Source: Phallus indusiatus (lineage: Eukaryota; Basidiomycota; Agaricomycetes; Phallales; Phallaceae). Taken from it: a stretch of DNA of 64,000 nucleotides. The first letter of the stretch is position 1. Each line of letters starts with the position of its first letter. The notes below the pieces were generated by a model. The model was not told the DNA's origin. It searched no databases and saw nothing but the letters and a program-made list of their open reading frames with translations. The translations under genes were made by a program, and so were the position numbers. The DNA is taken from contig JAQFWX010000008.1 in NCBI GenBank assembly GCA_027605045.1, forward strand, positions 1,054,001 to 1,118,000, read 5' to 3'. Below, piece by piece: positions 43,785 through 54,777 of the stretch.

Positions 43785-45806
43785 CTACTGCGTCTTCATT
43801 CTCGTCCCACTCATAGTGGTCCCCTCCCCGTAGTCCGCTGCTTCCGCGGTGTCTTGACCTTGTTCAGCGTCATCATACTGTGGGGATTCCTCCACCTCTA
43901 GTATGTTAACTCCCGTTTCTTCCTCTATAATTGCGTCGAGCAGCTCGTCCGCATCGTCTTCATCTTCCTCCTCAACGTGCATTACGTTGGCACGTACCTG
44001 TCCCTTTCTAGGGCATTGTGGTCTTAGGTGGCCAGTCTGTCCACATTCATAGCACTTCAGTACAGTGCTACTGCTTCGGGCTTGCGTTCCTGAGCTGACT
44101 GGTCGAGTTGTCGTGGTAGTCGACACTCTCGCCGGCTTAATCGCACTGCTCGTCGCTGGTCTTACAGCTAGCGCGTTGCTAGTTGTGGTCGTACGGGGAA
44201 TAGTCCTCGTGGGTATACCGCTTGGTTTGATTTTAGCGCGGTAGTTGTTCTCTTGAGCTTGTCTGGCCAAGCTTGAGTGGGTACCCGTTGATTTTACGGG
44301 TGTCTGACGTTGAGCTAGTATTGACTTATTATAGTCCCATGCTTGCTCTATGTCGTTCGCGGCTATGTACAGCCGTCGAATTGATGAGTTTTCGGCCAGG
44401 AATCCCCTCTTGGTGACTTCACTGCGAATTCTCTCATCAAGTCCTTCTAAGAACTTTCGTTTGAAGGTGTATCTGTCCGGTGGATGGACTAGACGTGCTG
44501 CGAATTTCAACAGTTCACTCATGTACCGGTGTACACTCCTTGCACCTTGCTTCGCGTGATCGAAGTTATGTGCAGACTGGTTCTTGCTTGTAGGTGACAA
44601 GAACATATTGTGCATCCTTCGGAACAGTCTTACCAAGTCCCAACCCTTGGTTGAACGACCTCCTCGTTCTACGTGCTCCACGAACCATTCGTGTGCCTCT
44701 CCATCTAGTCGCATACCGACTACGGCTATATGTGCTTCGACGTACGCTGCGCCGAGTAGGTTATTTAGCCTCAACCATCTGAGGATAGAGGTCACGAACT
44801 TCTCAAAGTCTTCAGGCTTTGATGATCCGCTATACATAACGGATAATGGCATCTTTGCACCCGCTTTCGCAAGTGGGGACGCTGATACTACTACATCCTT
44901 GCACTCCTCTAGTGCTTCTTGCACCATGACAATTATCCCCTCGTCTTCCCGAACTCTTCTAAACCTCTTCGTGGGTTTATGTCTATCTTCTCGGTCGTCA
45001 AATGGGGTTTCCCTCATTTCACGTTCGAAGTATCCGCGATCATACGCTTCTTCTTCGTCGTCTGACGAGTCCTCGTCATCATAGTATTTGGGCATGAAGG
45101 GCCCAGCGTTACTCTCCGGTATATCTCGGAGGTCTTCTCTCATTTGCTCGTACTGATCCCTGGCAGATGTTGCTCTTCTTCTGGGTACAACCGGTGCTCT
45201 GGTTGTCGGGGACGTTGCAGGAGCGTGTGCTTGACCGGCGTTTGTTGGTGGACCAGGATGTACTGTTGACGGTCCTGGTTGCGCTGCAGTCTGAGCGGGC
45301 GCCGAGCGATTAGGGAGGTCTTGCTCAAAGATGATGCCAGGTCGTTGGCCAGCTTCCATTTCTCGGTTGCTTTTAGCCAGTTCAGTGCGTGCTGCTCGCA
45401 CTTCCTGCAGGTCTTCCTGCATGTCGACATACGGTTCTTGCCTACTAACCTTCCCTTGTAACGCAGTTGTGCGTTTGTCTAATGCTTCGGAACGTTTTTC
45501 CCGTGCCAGTTGTGCTGCCTCAGCGGCCATCCTTTCCAGGTCTTTCGCTGACTCTTCCAGCTCTGCAGCTGAAGGATTACTCTTATCACGCGGTCCTTGA
45601 CCCGCGTTGACTCGTCTGGTAGATTGATCTTCCAGGTAGTCACGAGTTGCCACGAACTCTGGTGGGGTACGTCGGCTGTTTCGACGTGATCTGTCCAGCT
45701 CAGCTCGTCCTCTCTCTATCTCTGCGGCTGCGTCATCTGCTGCTCGCGTGGGTCTGATGGGCGTGCTGGTCGCTGCTGGTTGTGCAGAAGGTAGGTCCTG
45801 TAACAC
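43785..45806 (-). CDS. Gag polyprotein of the Ty3/gypsy element
   Basis: A 673-codon frame with a charged coiled-coil-like N-terminal half, a capsid-like core (from about residue 310: MPLSVMYSGSSKPEDFEKF and GEAHEWFVEHV) and a CCHC zinc knuckle KCYECGQTGHLRPQC near residue 588, typical of nucleocapsid. It would package the element's RNA. The protease frame follows after 8 nt in another register. Confidence 0.88.
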   Translation of the reverse strand: MLQDLPSAQPAATSTPIRPTRAADDAAAEIERGRAELDRSRRNSRRTPPEFVATRDYLEDQSTRRVNAGQGPRDKSNPSAAELEESAKDLERMAAEAAQLAREKRSEALDKRTTALQGKVSRQEPYVDMQEDLQEVRAARTELAKSNREMEAGQRPGIIFEQDLPNRSAPAQTAAQPGPSTVHPGPPTNAGQAHAPATSPTTRAPVVPRRRATSARDQYEQMREDLRDIPESNAGPFMPKYYDDEDSSDDEEEAYDRGYFEREMRETPFDDREDRHKPTKRFRRVREDEGIIVMVQEALEECKDVVVSASPLAKAGAKMPLSVMYSGSSKPEDFEKFVTSILRWLRLNNLLGAAYVEAHIAVVGMRLDGEAHEWFVEHVERGGRSTKGWDLVRLFRRMHNMFLSPTSKNQSAHNFDHAKQGARSVHRYMSELLKFAARLVHPPDRYTFKRKFLEGLDERIRSEVTKRGFLAENSSIRRLYIAANDIEQAWDYNKSILAQRQTPVKSTGTHSSLARQAQENNYRAKIKPSGIPTRTIPRTTTTSNALAVRPATSSAIKPARVSTTTTTRPVSSGTQARSSSTVLKCYECGQTGHLRPQCPRKGQVRANVMHVEEEDEDDADELLDAIIEEETGVNILEVEESPQYDDAEQGQDTAEAADYGEGTTMSGTRMKTQ

Positions 45807-45856
45807 TGAATGTAGTGTTTCCGCGTGTACCGCGTACTGTTGTGTGGGTTGACGTG

Positions 45857-46432
45857 TTATACCGGGGTCGGTGCTGCCGATGGAGCTCTGGGCGTCGCTG
45901 GCAATGCTGGCGTGTTTGCCATTGTCTTGACCGTCGCCTGCGCGTTGTCCATTACTGGAGCCAGTATTGTCGTGCTGGTTCTATTGTCGTCTCGTGCACG
46001 ACCTTTCCCTTTCACCGTTGTCCACGGTTCTTCTTCATCGGGTATTACGGCTGCATCTAGTCGTACTAACATATCACCGACGTCTTGTCCCGGTGTATCA
46101 CCTCTTACGAGGTCATGGATCATCCTTTTGCGTCCTCAATCATCTTACGTGGTAGGACTACCTCGTCTTTTCCGAGGTTGGACTTATGAGATCTGGTTGA
46201 TTTCACTGATTCACCTGATTCGCTCCGCTGGTGAAGCTTGTCTCGATCCCTGTCTCGATCCTTGTCTAGATCGATTCGCGTGGTCCGCGACTAGTGTTTC
46301 AAACAATGCTGCGTCTATCACAACAGTATCACCTGCTCGTGCAGATGTGGATGGACCGCCTTCGGTAGGTGGTGGTTCGCCTACGTTCTTTTTTGACTTC
46401 TTGTTGCTTTTAGGAGGCATATCCTCTCTCAC
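45857..46432 (-). CDS. Leader frames upstream of Gag in the Ty3 element
   Basis: Two short frames: 46432-46211 (start MREDMPPKSNKKSKK, with an R-Q-G-S repeat) and 46123-45857. They lie between the 5' LTR and Gag and may be Gag N-terminal parts joined by splicing or frameshift. Both are low complexity; no domain was recognised. Confidence 0.45.
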
Positions 46433-46497
46433 TATAAACTAGCAAATACGATTGGCGTATTTTGGAAATTGTAACGCCGTTTAGGTGTTAAAAAAGA

Positions 46498-46761
46498 TGT
46501 AACGTTTCGTTACAGTTTACGATTAGCCCGGTTCTTACGGACTCACAACAAACAGTGTAAAGCTGTATATTTGCAAGTGCAGGTAAGAAAGGCTGCCGGC
46601 GCCTTTACCGTTACGCGGTATTTACTGGTGTGACGGCGCCTATGTACGTTACATAATACTAGGTACTTGTGCAGACGACGATCGTCTGCATACAATTGTA
46701 TGTATATACGAATATGTACTATGGTTAATAGTAGTCCGCTGCTCATAGCGGAACCGTTACA
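46498..46761 (-). repeat. 5' LTR of the Ty3/gypsy element
   Basis: 264 bp, appears identical to 37665-37928; followed on the plus strand by the ATCAC target duplication. Confidence 0.95.
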
Positions 46762-46766
46762 ATCAC

Positions 46767-48030
46767 TTAGGTTCAGTTTGGGCACCTGTCACTTACATTT
46801 GCCCCATCCTCTGTATTTTCCATTTCTCTTACTCACACCCACCATGTGCTCATTCTCAATATGATCTGTGTTAGCATATAATACTCATAGATTCAATACA
46901 AAAACATTTCTTCAACTGAGTACTCTTGCTCTGACATCACTTATAGTTCACCCCTCTACACTGTGTGACTACTATTTCAATAGTTCTCAGGGATTCTCAG
47001 TCACTATTAAAGGATGGAAAAAAATAAAAGTGTTTCTAAAGTCCAAATTTATCACTGGGCTTTACAGTTACAAAGATAATTCAACTCTTCTACTTTATTT
47101 ATTCTCAGTGATTTCATTTATTGTATTTAATTTATCTCATTACTTAAGATTAGTAGTATCAGTCAGTCTTAGTAGTCTCTCAGGGTCTCAGGCTGTTCAT
47201 ATCACTCATTTTATGCCAGCGAAGAGTGCGAGTTTTAGGAATGTATTTGAGTGAGAGTGTTGATGTCTTGTGATTGGCTGCTGAGGCTGGTTCACCCACC
47301 ACTGTCAGCACTTCACACACCGGAGGCTCGGCTTCGCCTCGCATTGGAGAACAGACCTCGCGCTGCTTACATAAATATATTAGGTAATTATTAGGTCAGC
47401 ACTTCTACTTAGTCATCGTTGCCTTTTCATTAGTATTGATGTACAATTTCCGACACTTATAATGCCACTACCAGGATCAGCATCAGCCCCCAAAACCTTC
47501 GACGGGCAAGGAAGAGGACATGGAAGAATTCCTCGAACATTTTATTCATTGCGCTGATACAACGCGGCTTCCTCCTTCATAAAGTGTCGTTTTTCTTCCG
47601 GTATTTGGCCAAGGAGCAGAGAAACTTCTTTCAAACCTTAGACGGCTATGACACGAAAGACTGGGAAGTCTTTGAGAAGTCAATCAGAGAGGAGTATAAA
47701 GAAGTATTCGAAGCTGAGAAACCAACAAGGGCTAAGCTGATGGCATTCATATGGGCTACTGCAGAAACCCCAATCAAAACAGCACAACAGCTGCGGGAAT
47801 ATCACCGTAATTTCCTGGGAATAACGCATGCCCTAGTAAGAGATCAAATCATCCGTAAGGGTGCAAGGGATTTTTATTTCTGGCATGGGCTTCACGAGCA
47901 GACGAAACGTCGGCTACTTTCGGCCTTGGATGGGAACCAATGCCCAAACCACCCAAAGCATCATACTGAAATTTATACTATTAGCAGCGTCGTCAGTGTC
48001 GGATCAAAAAATTTTGCAGCAGACGTCTAA
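46767..48030 (+). mobile_element. Old retrotransposon fragment: LTR-like leader plus broken Gag
   Basis: After an AT-rich part, 47,320-47,460 resembles the GCTTCGCCTCGC repeat at 35.5 kb. From ATG 47462 a Gag-like reading starts (PLPGSASAPKTFDGQGRG), changes frame near 47,515 and 47,580, and then runs openly as RYLAKEQRNFFQTLDGYDTK, SIREEYKEVFEAEKPTRAK and IRKGARDFYFWHGL to about 47,985. The repeated shifts and lack of Pol show a decayed remnant of a different gypsy-type family. Confidence 0.65.
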
Positions 48031-48669
48031 CGCAAGGACTTACAACGCATATTCTCAAATGCGCAGAAGCACTCCAAAGACAAATAGTTGCGGGCCGCGG
48101 CTCCTAGTAATAATTCACTCCTCGGAAATTGTCTTCGTCAAATGTATCCTAGCGATCTTTTTACTTAACTTACCTACTACTTAATTCCCCATCAATAAAG
48201 CACTGTTGACGCAAGCCTAACATGTGACAATACAGGACATAATACCCTAAGTCAGGCTCAATCAGGGTCCACTTCAAGTTTCAATGGGCCGCGGCGATTT
48301 TTTTGTCAAAAGTTCCGCGTCTGAACCTTGCGCAAACCCGAAAACTTGTTTCTCAAAGAGATTCAATATATCATTTTGTAAGATATTGTTAGCGACAAGA
48401 AAACCAGTTAGGTTTCGAGAAAAGACGACGCGTGAGGCTTGGAGTAACGCCAACAGCCACTGAGGGCAAGGGAGACCAGAGGCGTAGCGCTTAGCGTTCG
48501 GAGCACGCTACCGTGGACATCGCATGAGCTCCTCCAAGTCACAACCATATGCATACAATTATGGGACAATACTCCAGAACCACTCAAAACATCTGCCTCC
48601 ATGCTTAAGGATCATCACAGAGATAGATATGCTAGTGGAACGTCAAAGGACTTATTCCTGCAGGTAATT
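48031..48669. other. Spacer, about 640 bp
   Basis: No coding or repeat assignment was possible. Confidence 0.35.
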
Positions 48670-48926
48670 GAAATTTTATTGGCGGATCTGTCCAGACTCC
48701 GTTGAAAGCACCAACGAGACAGCAGACATGAAGTAATGCATACTACCAATACCAAAAAAGAACGTCACAAGTCCGGGCCTGTGCTATATCCCGCTCTCTT
48801 TCTCAATGACTTCGCAGGGAGAAGTTGACGTTACCAGAACTCGAGAATTTGCCGGATGGGCACCATGAGATAGTCAGCTGCTCTCTACGCGTAACCGTGA
48901 TGAGAAGTAGGTAAAAGTCTTTTCCG
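48670..48926 (-). pseudogene. 5' relic of an SMP-30-like gene with its promoter block
   Basis: A start codon at 48741 begins MHYFMSAVSLVLST, like the signal peptide of the intact copy (MHYSLTTVPLLLS), but the frame stops after about 21 codons. The conserved upstream block (AGAAGTTGACGTTA... to GGTAAAAGTCTTTTCC) lies at 48,817-48,926. No further exons follow. It sits just 3' of the intact copy, as the relic at 28.3 kb sits 3' of the split copy. Confidence 0.65.
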
Positions 48927-49378
48927 TCTGTGTCATGTTGTCCATATACTTCGTGAAATCTGATGTCACTAAAGCGTCAAACTAGGAGCTTGTTCAAATT
49001 TCTCAGTGACAACATGACAAGAAGCAGATGCCCCAATCACTTAGTGCCCTAATGATGCTAAATTTCTTCTTTGCTCATCGACAATCTAGTCCCTTTTGAA
49101 ATAAACGAATATTTGGTTTTCACAGTCCCAAGGTTGTAATAATCCAGGACACAATGATCAAAGCCGAACAGAATTGCAAATTGACACCTTCCATTTCGTG
49201 TGATTTGCAGGCTACCAAAAAGGTACGTATCAGCTTCCTTCACGGGCCGTTGCCACAGACTGAGGCAATAGCAGTACGCGTTACAGTTCACGCATCGAGT
49301 GGATATGGGAACGAATGGTCATTCGATATTCAACAACTTATCTAATCCACTGTATAAGTCACCTAACAATACACTCGT
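48927..49378. other. Spacer 3' of the intact SMP-30-like gene
   Basis: About 450 bp with no assigned feature; it probably includes the gene's 3' untranslated region. Confidence 0.4.
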
Positions 49379-50936
49379 TTATGACACAACAAGATTGCTT
49401 GTGGCATTAATTGTAGCCACAAACATTTCAGTGTTCGCTAAGATGACTAGCAAATTTGTGTCACCAGCGAAAGCCATATTCGCAACATTCGATCCAATAA
49501 AGATCTTCCCAATCAAGGTTCCATCCTTTCTGAAAACCTAAAATAAACGCAATAAATCGGTTAGTAAAGATAATATCTGTCAGGTGTAGGTAAGTATTAC
49601 CTGGACACCGTCTCTGGTCCCTACAAATAAATTTCCATTGGTGTCCACTTGTATGCCGTCGGGAATCCCTGCATCCATATATGCAAATACCCGCCGGTTG
49701 TTGAACTCAAAGGTATCTGGATCCACATCGTATGCATAACTACGGAGGCAAATCAATTAGCACCGAAACATAAAAATGTTAAAATATAATTCTTACATCG
49801 TAGCGGTTGAATTTTCAATAGTCAAAGTATTTTGAAACACGCCCGTATCGCTCCTAAGGTACGTACGTCAGTTTAGTGTATATTTTCGAATGTTGGATCA
49901 TTGTCGTATATTCTCACACGTAGGCAATTTTCCCGTCCGGCCCAAATGCGATGCCATTTAGTACAACAAATGTGTCGGCCACTGATCTAACAACGCCTGT
50001 CTCCGGGTCGAACATATATACTTGCTGTGGCAATGTGGTTACAGGCTTTTGATTACTTATAGAACCGAGTCTTTAGAAAAAATTCAGAACCCTCGGAATC
50101 CAGAAAAAAAACATAAAGTCGATAAAACGCACTCGGAGTCTGTGAGAAATATTCTCCCGCTAGGGTGAACTTTCAAGTCGTCGAATGAATCGAATTGTCG
50201 TCCAAAGAAACTGTTGAGAAGTACAGTAGTGTTGAAAGGGGGTTTCGGATTCATGGCCACGAGAGAGGCAGGTAAGTTTCCTCGGCCACGAGTCGCCAAT
50301 AGAACGTTCCCATGGAATGGACCCGTTCCCCCATTTGTGATCTGAACGTCGTTTGAGAGATTTAGCTAATCAGAAATAGATTAGGTTCATCTAGAGGACA
50401 GTGTATTAAAGGGGGACTGACTTCCTCCACCGTGATGTTAATGTTCGAGACGCCTGACGCTAAAGCTTTTTGAAGCTCAGTAACACTGATTTTCCCAATA
50501 TGATTGTTGGTTTCCAACGTGGCATCTGGAGGTTGCACATTACTAGCAAAAAATATTTCATTTGTTTCGGGTACAAAGACAGGTGCTTCGAATGCGAAAC
50601 CGAATCCGGCATCCGGTTTGGAAGCTATTTGTCTCACAAAAGGTGAAGGGCCAAGTAATGGAAGAAAATCGTCATCAAATATCTGGAAAAATGGAGGGGT
50701 CATATTTGTTGGATTGAGGAATACTGTGGTCGACGGGCGAAATTCCGAACTCTGTTCGATGACGGCAAACGATAAAGGCGGGATAAGCTGAAAACAATCA
50801 AATAAAAACGTGAGAAGAAAACACGATTTTTACAGTCAAAGCTTACCACTGAGTTTGGCGGAGCCCGCGTGGCTGTCAATGCCGCGTACGCTCCCACCGA
50901 AAGCAACAGCGGGACTGTGGTCAGGGAATAATGCAT
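49379..50936 (-). CDS. Secreted SMP-30/gluconolactonase-like protein (intact)
   Basis: ATG at 50936 begins a signal peptide (LTTVPLLLSVGAYAALTA). Exons include 50936-50847, 50787-50422 and at least four more to the stop at 49379, with in-phase GT-AG introns. Hallmarks of the SMP-30/gluconolactonase/LRE-like beta-propeller are present: FHGNVLLATRGRG, LKVHPSGRIFLTDS, LNGIAFGPDGKIAY and the calcium/substrate strand GIPDGVQVDTNGNLFVGT. Such enzymes hydrolyse lactones or related esters; this one would act outside the cell or in the secretory path. It is the only unbroken member of a local family of four copies. The substrate is unknown. A link to the terpene region is possible but is 24 kb away. 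Confidence 0.85.
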
Positions 50937-51033
50937 ACCACCGTTATTGAGAAAGAAAATCCAGGGGAAGGGAATGATATTTCAAGGGAACAAGACAAGT
51001 GCGTGTGTTTCATTCTTTTTTAAAGACTTCCCA

Positions 51034-51141
51034 GTGAGAAGTTGACGTTAAGAGAACTCGAGAACTTGAGGGATTGCGCCACTCGACAGTCAGCTGCTCC
51101 TTACGCGTACTTTGGATGGGAATCGGGTAAAAGTCTTATCC
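51034..51141 (-). promoter_or_regulatory. Conserved upstream block of SMP-30-like genes, copy 3
   Basis: GTGAGAAGTTGACGTTAAGA, CAGTCAGCTGCTCCTTACGC and CGGGTAAAAGTCTTATCC match the blocks at 32.8 and 48.8 kb, at about 100-205 bp before the start codon 50936. Confidence 0.6.
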
Positions 51142-51226
51142 ATTGTGTATCAAGACCAAGAGTTAACGGAGTTGTATTGCTTGTGTACTTTGCCTACATG
51201 GTGAACCAAGCAGGTGCTCTACCATG

Positions 51227-51445
51227 TTATTCGCGTGATCTGACACCCAGCCTGAACTTCGTCTTCTTCTCTTCCACCATCTCTCTCCGTTGTTGCTCCT
51301 GAACATAATGCAGTGAGTTGTCGCAGAAGAATAGCACTGAGGGCACTGGAAAGTTGTCGGTGCTTACCAAAGGAAGAGCCGACGTCGGGCGCCACTCCAA
51401 GCTAGCATTGCACACGAACACACTGCTACTCTCAATAACGCACAC
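51227..51445 (-). other. Possible small gene between SMP-30 and DCR2-like genes
   Basis: The minus strand has a coding-like end EQQRREMVEEKKTKFRLG followed by VRSRE and a stop at 51227, preceded by a good intron (GTAAGC...TTCAG). The upstream exon has two candidate frames that do not both fit the phase, so no full model could be built. It is too short to name. Confidence 0.25.
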
Positions 51446-51471
51446 ACACTTGGATTGTAGTTCTCCATGAG

Positions 51472-54344
51472 ATGGCCGTGACCTTGTTCGGGCGATTATG
51501 GCGCTTTCTCAGGGCTACTGGTACACAAATCTCCGCGTTCATTTTGTTTTCTGGACTCCTCACATACATATTCGTCTTATACCAGGTAAGACGCTCCGTT
51601 TGCCAGCTGTTATTTCTCTAACTTTCTAAACCATCAAAAGCCCTCCCATGGACCTGGTGAATCACAACAAGTAGGGTGGCAGAGCTGGGATATCGTTTCG
51701 TCGTTCGACAAACTATCGCAGCAGCCCTTGAATGAAGATATCACTGACACCGCCCCTACCGACAATTCCACTGATTGGTGGGATACTGATGATTTGAAGA
51801 CGACTGTATCAGACACTTCAAGTCTCCCTTTGGTACCATGGAATCCACTATTAGCTCATGATACCGGCTGTAAGACGTCATTTTATCCCCAGAAGGAATC
51901 ACTGACTGAACACTCGTCGGTTTCTTTACAAAGTAACCGAAATCGCTCTAATAAGCTGTCTGTACGTCTTGTTTTATGATTGTCTTTATGTCATATGTTC
52001 ATAATACACAACACAGTTTTCCTCCGGCGACGACACAATTATGCAAACCCGATACAACTCCTGCGGACGACGCTAAGAAGGGGCAATGGGTGCGCGTCGA
52101 ACGCGACATCAATTTAGAGACAGGAAGTTGGTTTTATCTGGTGCGTTACTCTGTACCGTTTCTTAAAACAGCAGCTGTTATAACTGCAAATACACAGCAC
52201 ATGCATTACCGAAGAACAAGGTACAAATACTCCACTCTTTTGTCATTGCCTTCGTATCTAATATACTGTATAGAAAGCTCGACGTGCCGCTCGTCACGGA
52301 CTTGAAGCTCTTACCCAAAGGTGGAGAAGACTCATTACCAGACCGTGATTCATGGTATCCTGCCGGAGCATCCACGCGAGAAGGCATTCGCTCCCAAGAG
52401 CCATTATACCTCTGGTATAAACTTGGCCCATCATTACAAGAGCTTGATAAGAATGGAACGAGGAATATTATTACCGAGTTAGATGTGATATACGGTGCAG
52501 GACCCGCTATGCCGGGTTTCCAGTTCCTCCAGCCTGAGATCACGGAAGGACGGACAGATGTCGACCCAGTTAGAATCGCTTATCGTCGTGGCCCGTTAGG
52601 TATGTTTTTTTTCAATGATTATCCCCTTCTTAATATATTTACACGTATCTCTACATTCTCAGTGATCGCGCGTGCGCCCCCTTTGCATTTCAATCACAAC
52701 GGGACGTACAAAATACTTCAGGTCGCGGATCTACACTGTAAGTTAACCCCGGTCCTGCCAACATCTCTCTTACTGATATATTGAAATACTAGTCTCTACC
52801 TCTCATGGTAAATGCCATGACACCGATCGGGTTCCTTGTCAGTGGGGAGACGACTTAACCAGCGATTTAGTCGCTTCGGTCTTAGACGCGGAGAAGCCAG
52901 ATTTGGTTCTGTTTACTGGTGATCAACTGAATGGTCAAGGAACATCTTATGACTCTCGTTCGGTCCTTGCCAAGTTTGCTGTTCCCGTCCTCGAAAGAAA
53001 AATACCGTGGGGAGCTATATTCGGGAATCACGACTCCGAGACAGACCTCACTCGGGAAGAAGAAGTAATACAAACATTTGTTTTCTTTATCTTTGGTTTC
53101 TTACTGCTCGTAATAGATGAAACATTTAACGCAGATTCCGTACTTTGTTGGTTCTGCAGGACCGTCGGATGTTCATGGAGTTGGAAATTACGTTCTTAAA
53201 ATCTACAGCCCTGATCCGTGAGTCTGAAGGACTTTCTTTCTACTCAACTCCTTATTTATAATCGTATATTTTCAGGTCAAAAACACATCTTTTAACGTTG
53301 TATATGCTTGATTCAGGTGCTTACGATACAGGAATCTGGACCCCTTTCGGAGTCTTTGGACTCACTTATGACTATCTACGAGAGGTATGCCATCACTCTT
53401 GTGCTTTCAATAATTATCATATTTATACGACCACTAGGACCAAATTCAATGGTTCTTATCCGAGTCAGGTACAGATCTTCTATCTTCTCGTGTTCTCAAG
53501 CTTCTCTTTTTACGCTGTTTTCCATGAACATACAGATAAAATTCAGCCCATCATTCGTCCATTCAAACCGGACGGCTCGAAAGATCTGGGCAGAATATGG
53601 ACGCGACAAGCTGCTATTCCCGACAGCTCAGAAGAACGATTGGCTAAGCCGAATGCACTGATGTTTTTCCATATTCCAATGCCAGAGGTAATGTTTCTTT
53701 AGATCGCTCTTGTTTTGTTTTACAGGCTCAATGAAAACTTTTCTTCCCTTTAAGGCTTACGATGAAGCAGATGTTGATCCAGCCACTGGTAAAACATTAG
53801 ATGTTGGTCAACGGCTTGACGCACAAGGTTCTCCAAAGAAGAACGCTGGCTTTTTCGAAAAAGCTGTCTTGTCTGCGCATGAGAGTGAGGATGGGATAGG
53901 AAGAGAGGTTAAGGTTATTGGAAATGGACATTCCCATTGTGAGTTTTCCATATTTGCTATTGACGTCACATTATTGAATCGGTCTTCTACTAGTATCGGA
54001 AGACTGTCGCAGAATTAGAGGTGTATGGATGTGCTTCGGCGGAGGAGGGTAAGTTTGTGATTCTCAATCCCGTTTTTTCCCTAATCTAAATTTTATATGC
54101 GTTTTTTTTTTGAAGTTCTTATTCGGGATACGGTAAAATTGGGTGCGTTGAATTTTAAATTGTATTGTGTTTTGAGTGAATTTACTCAAATAATCGTTTG
54201 TGTAGGGTCGACAGACGTTTCCGAATATATGATATTTCGGATTTCGGTGAAACGATCAAGACGTACAAACGAACCGAACATAATGAAATTTTAGATGAAA
54301 TGATTTTAGCAGGAAAAGGTGCTCCTGCATATGAAGGAGGGTAG
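51472..54344 (+). CDS. DCR2-like calcineurin-type metallophosphatase
   Basis: Sixteen exons: 51472-51585, 51641-51869, 51934-51961, 52017-52140, 52198-52220, 52274-52599, 52663-52737, 52793-53064, 53117-53217, 53276-53384, 53438-53468, 53536-53687, 53755-53938, 53994-54048, 54116-54142, 54206-54344; 662 residues, all in phase. An N-terminal membrane segment (ISAFILFSGLLTYIFVLY) is followed by a family-specific region (WVRVERDINLE) and the phosphatase core: ILQVADLH, LVLFTGDQLNGQG, AIFGNHDSE, FFHIPMPE and IGNGHSH, which supply the metal ligands. Yeast Dcr2 acts in cell-cycle control and the unfolded-protein response; that role is inferred here only by family. A typical core gene, convergent with the transcription factor. 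Confidence 0.9.
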
Positions 54345-54777
54345 ATATATTTTTGTTTTGATAATTGTGTATTTTTATAGTCCATGAGTTGGACATCATT
54401 GTGTTTATTTATCTATTGATTATTTTTGCTATGTCTCATTACGAACATCTGTCCGTAGGCGCGTTTAATTGGCACGAGCTTTGAACGAATCATGATGTTC
54501 ATTGTGTTCCAATGCCATATATGCGTACGTCACAATCATATTGATTCATTATTGACGCAAAGATTGTGGAGAAGACTGTACAACTGATATTATACAACTA
54601 TCGAACTAATATTCAGAAAGGTACCTCTATTTTGGAGAGAGGCGATTAGTGGACGAGTTTGATGGGGCACGCCCGGGGCCGTCCACAACCTACCGGCCGC
54701 TACATAAAAATTACAAAACTCTATTTAGGTGATAATTCTGCAAAAGAAAAAGAAAACAGAAATATGTGCAGTTCGTG
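54345..54777. other. Intergenic, convergent 3' ends
   Basis: 433 nt between the phosphatase and transcription-factor stops; nothing else was recognised. Confidence 0.5.

Larger units (their letters stand above)
37665..46761 (-). mobile_element. Full-length Ty3/gypsy chromovirus retrotransposon
   Basis: A 9,097-bp element in minus orientation. The two 264-bp LTRs (37665-37928, 46498-46761) appear base-identical, have TG...CA ends and are flanked by ATCAC at 37660-37664 and 46762-46766. Order from the 5' end (high coordinates): short leader frames, Gag with a CCHC zinc knuckle, protease, reverse transcriptase/RNase H/integrase with a C-terminal chromodomain, then two extra frames before the polypurine tract. 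No obvious tRNA-complementary TGG directly follows the 5' LTR, so the primer mechanism is unresolved. Identical LTRs indicate a very recent insertion. Confidence 0.95.

Noticed and set aside
33620..46442. Shared 13-mer CACTATAAACTAG at 33,620 and 46,430
   Set aside because: Too short to show common origin; flanking sequences differ.
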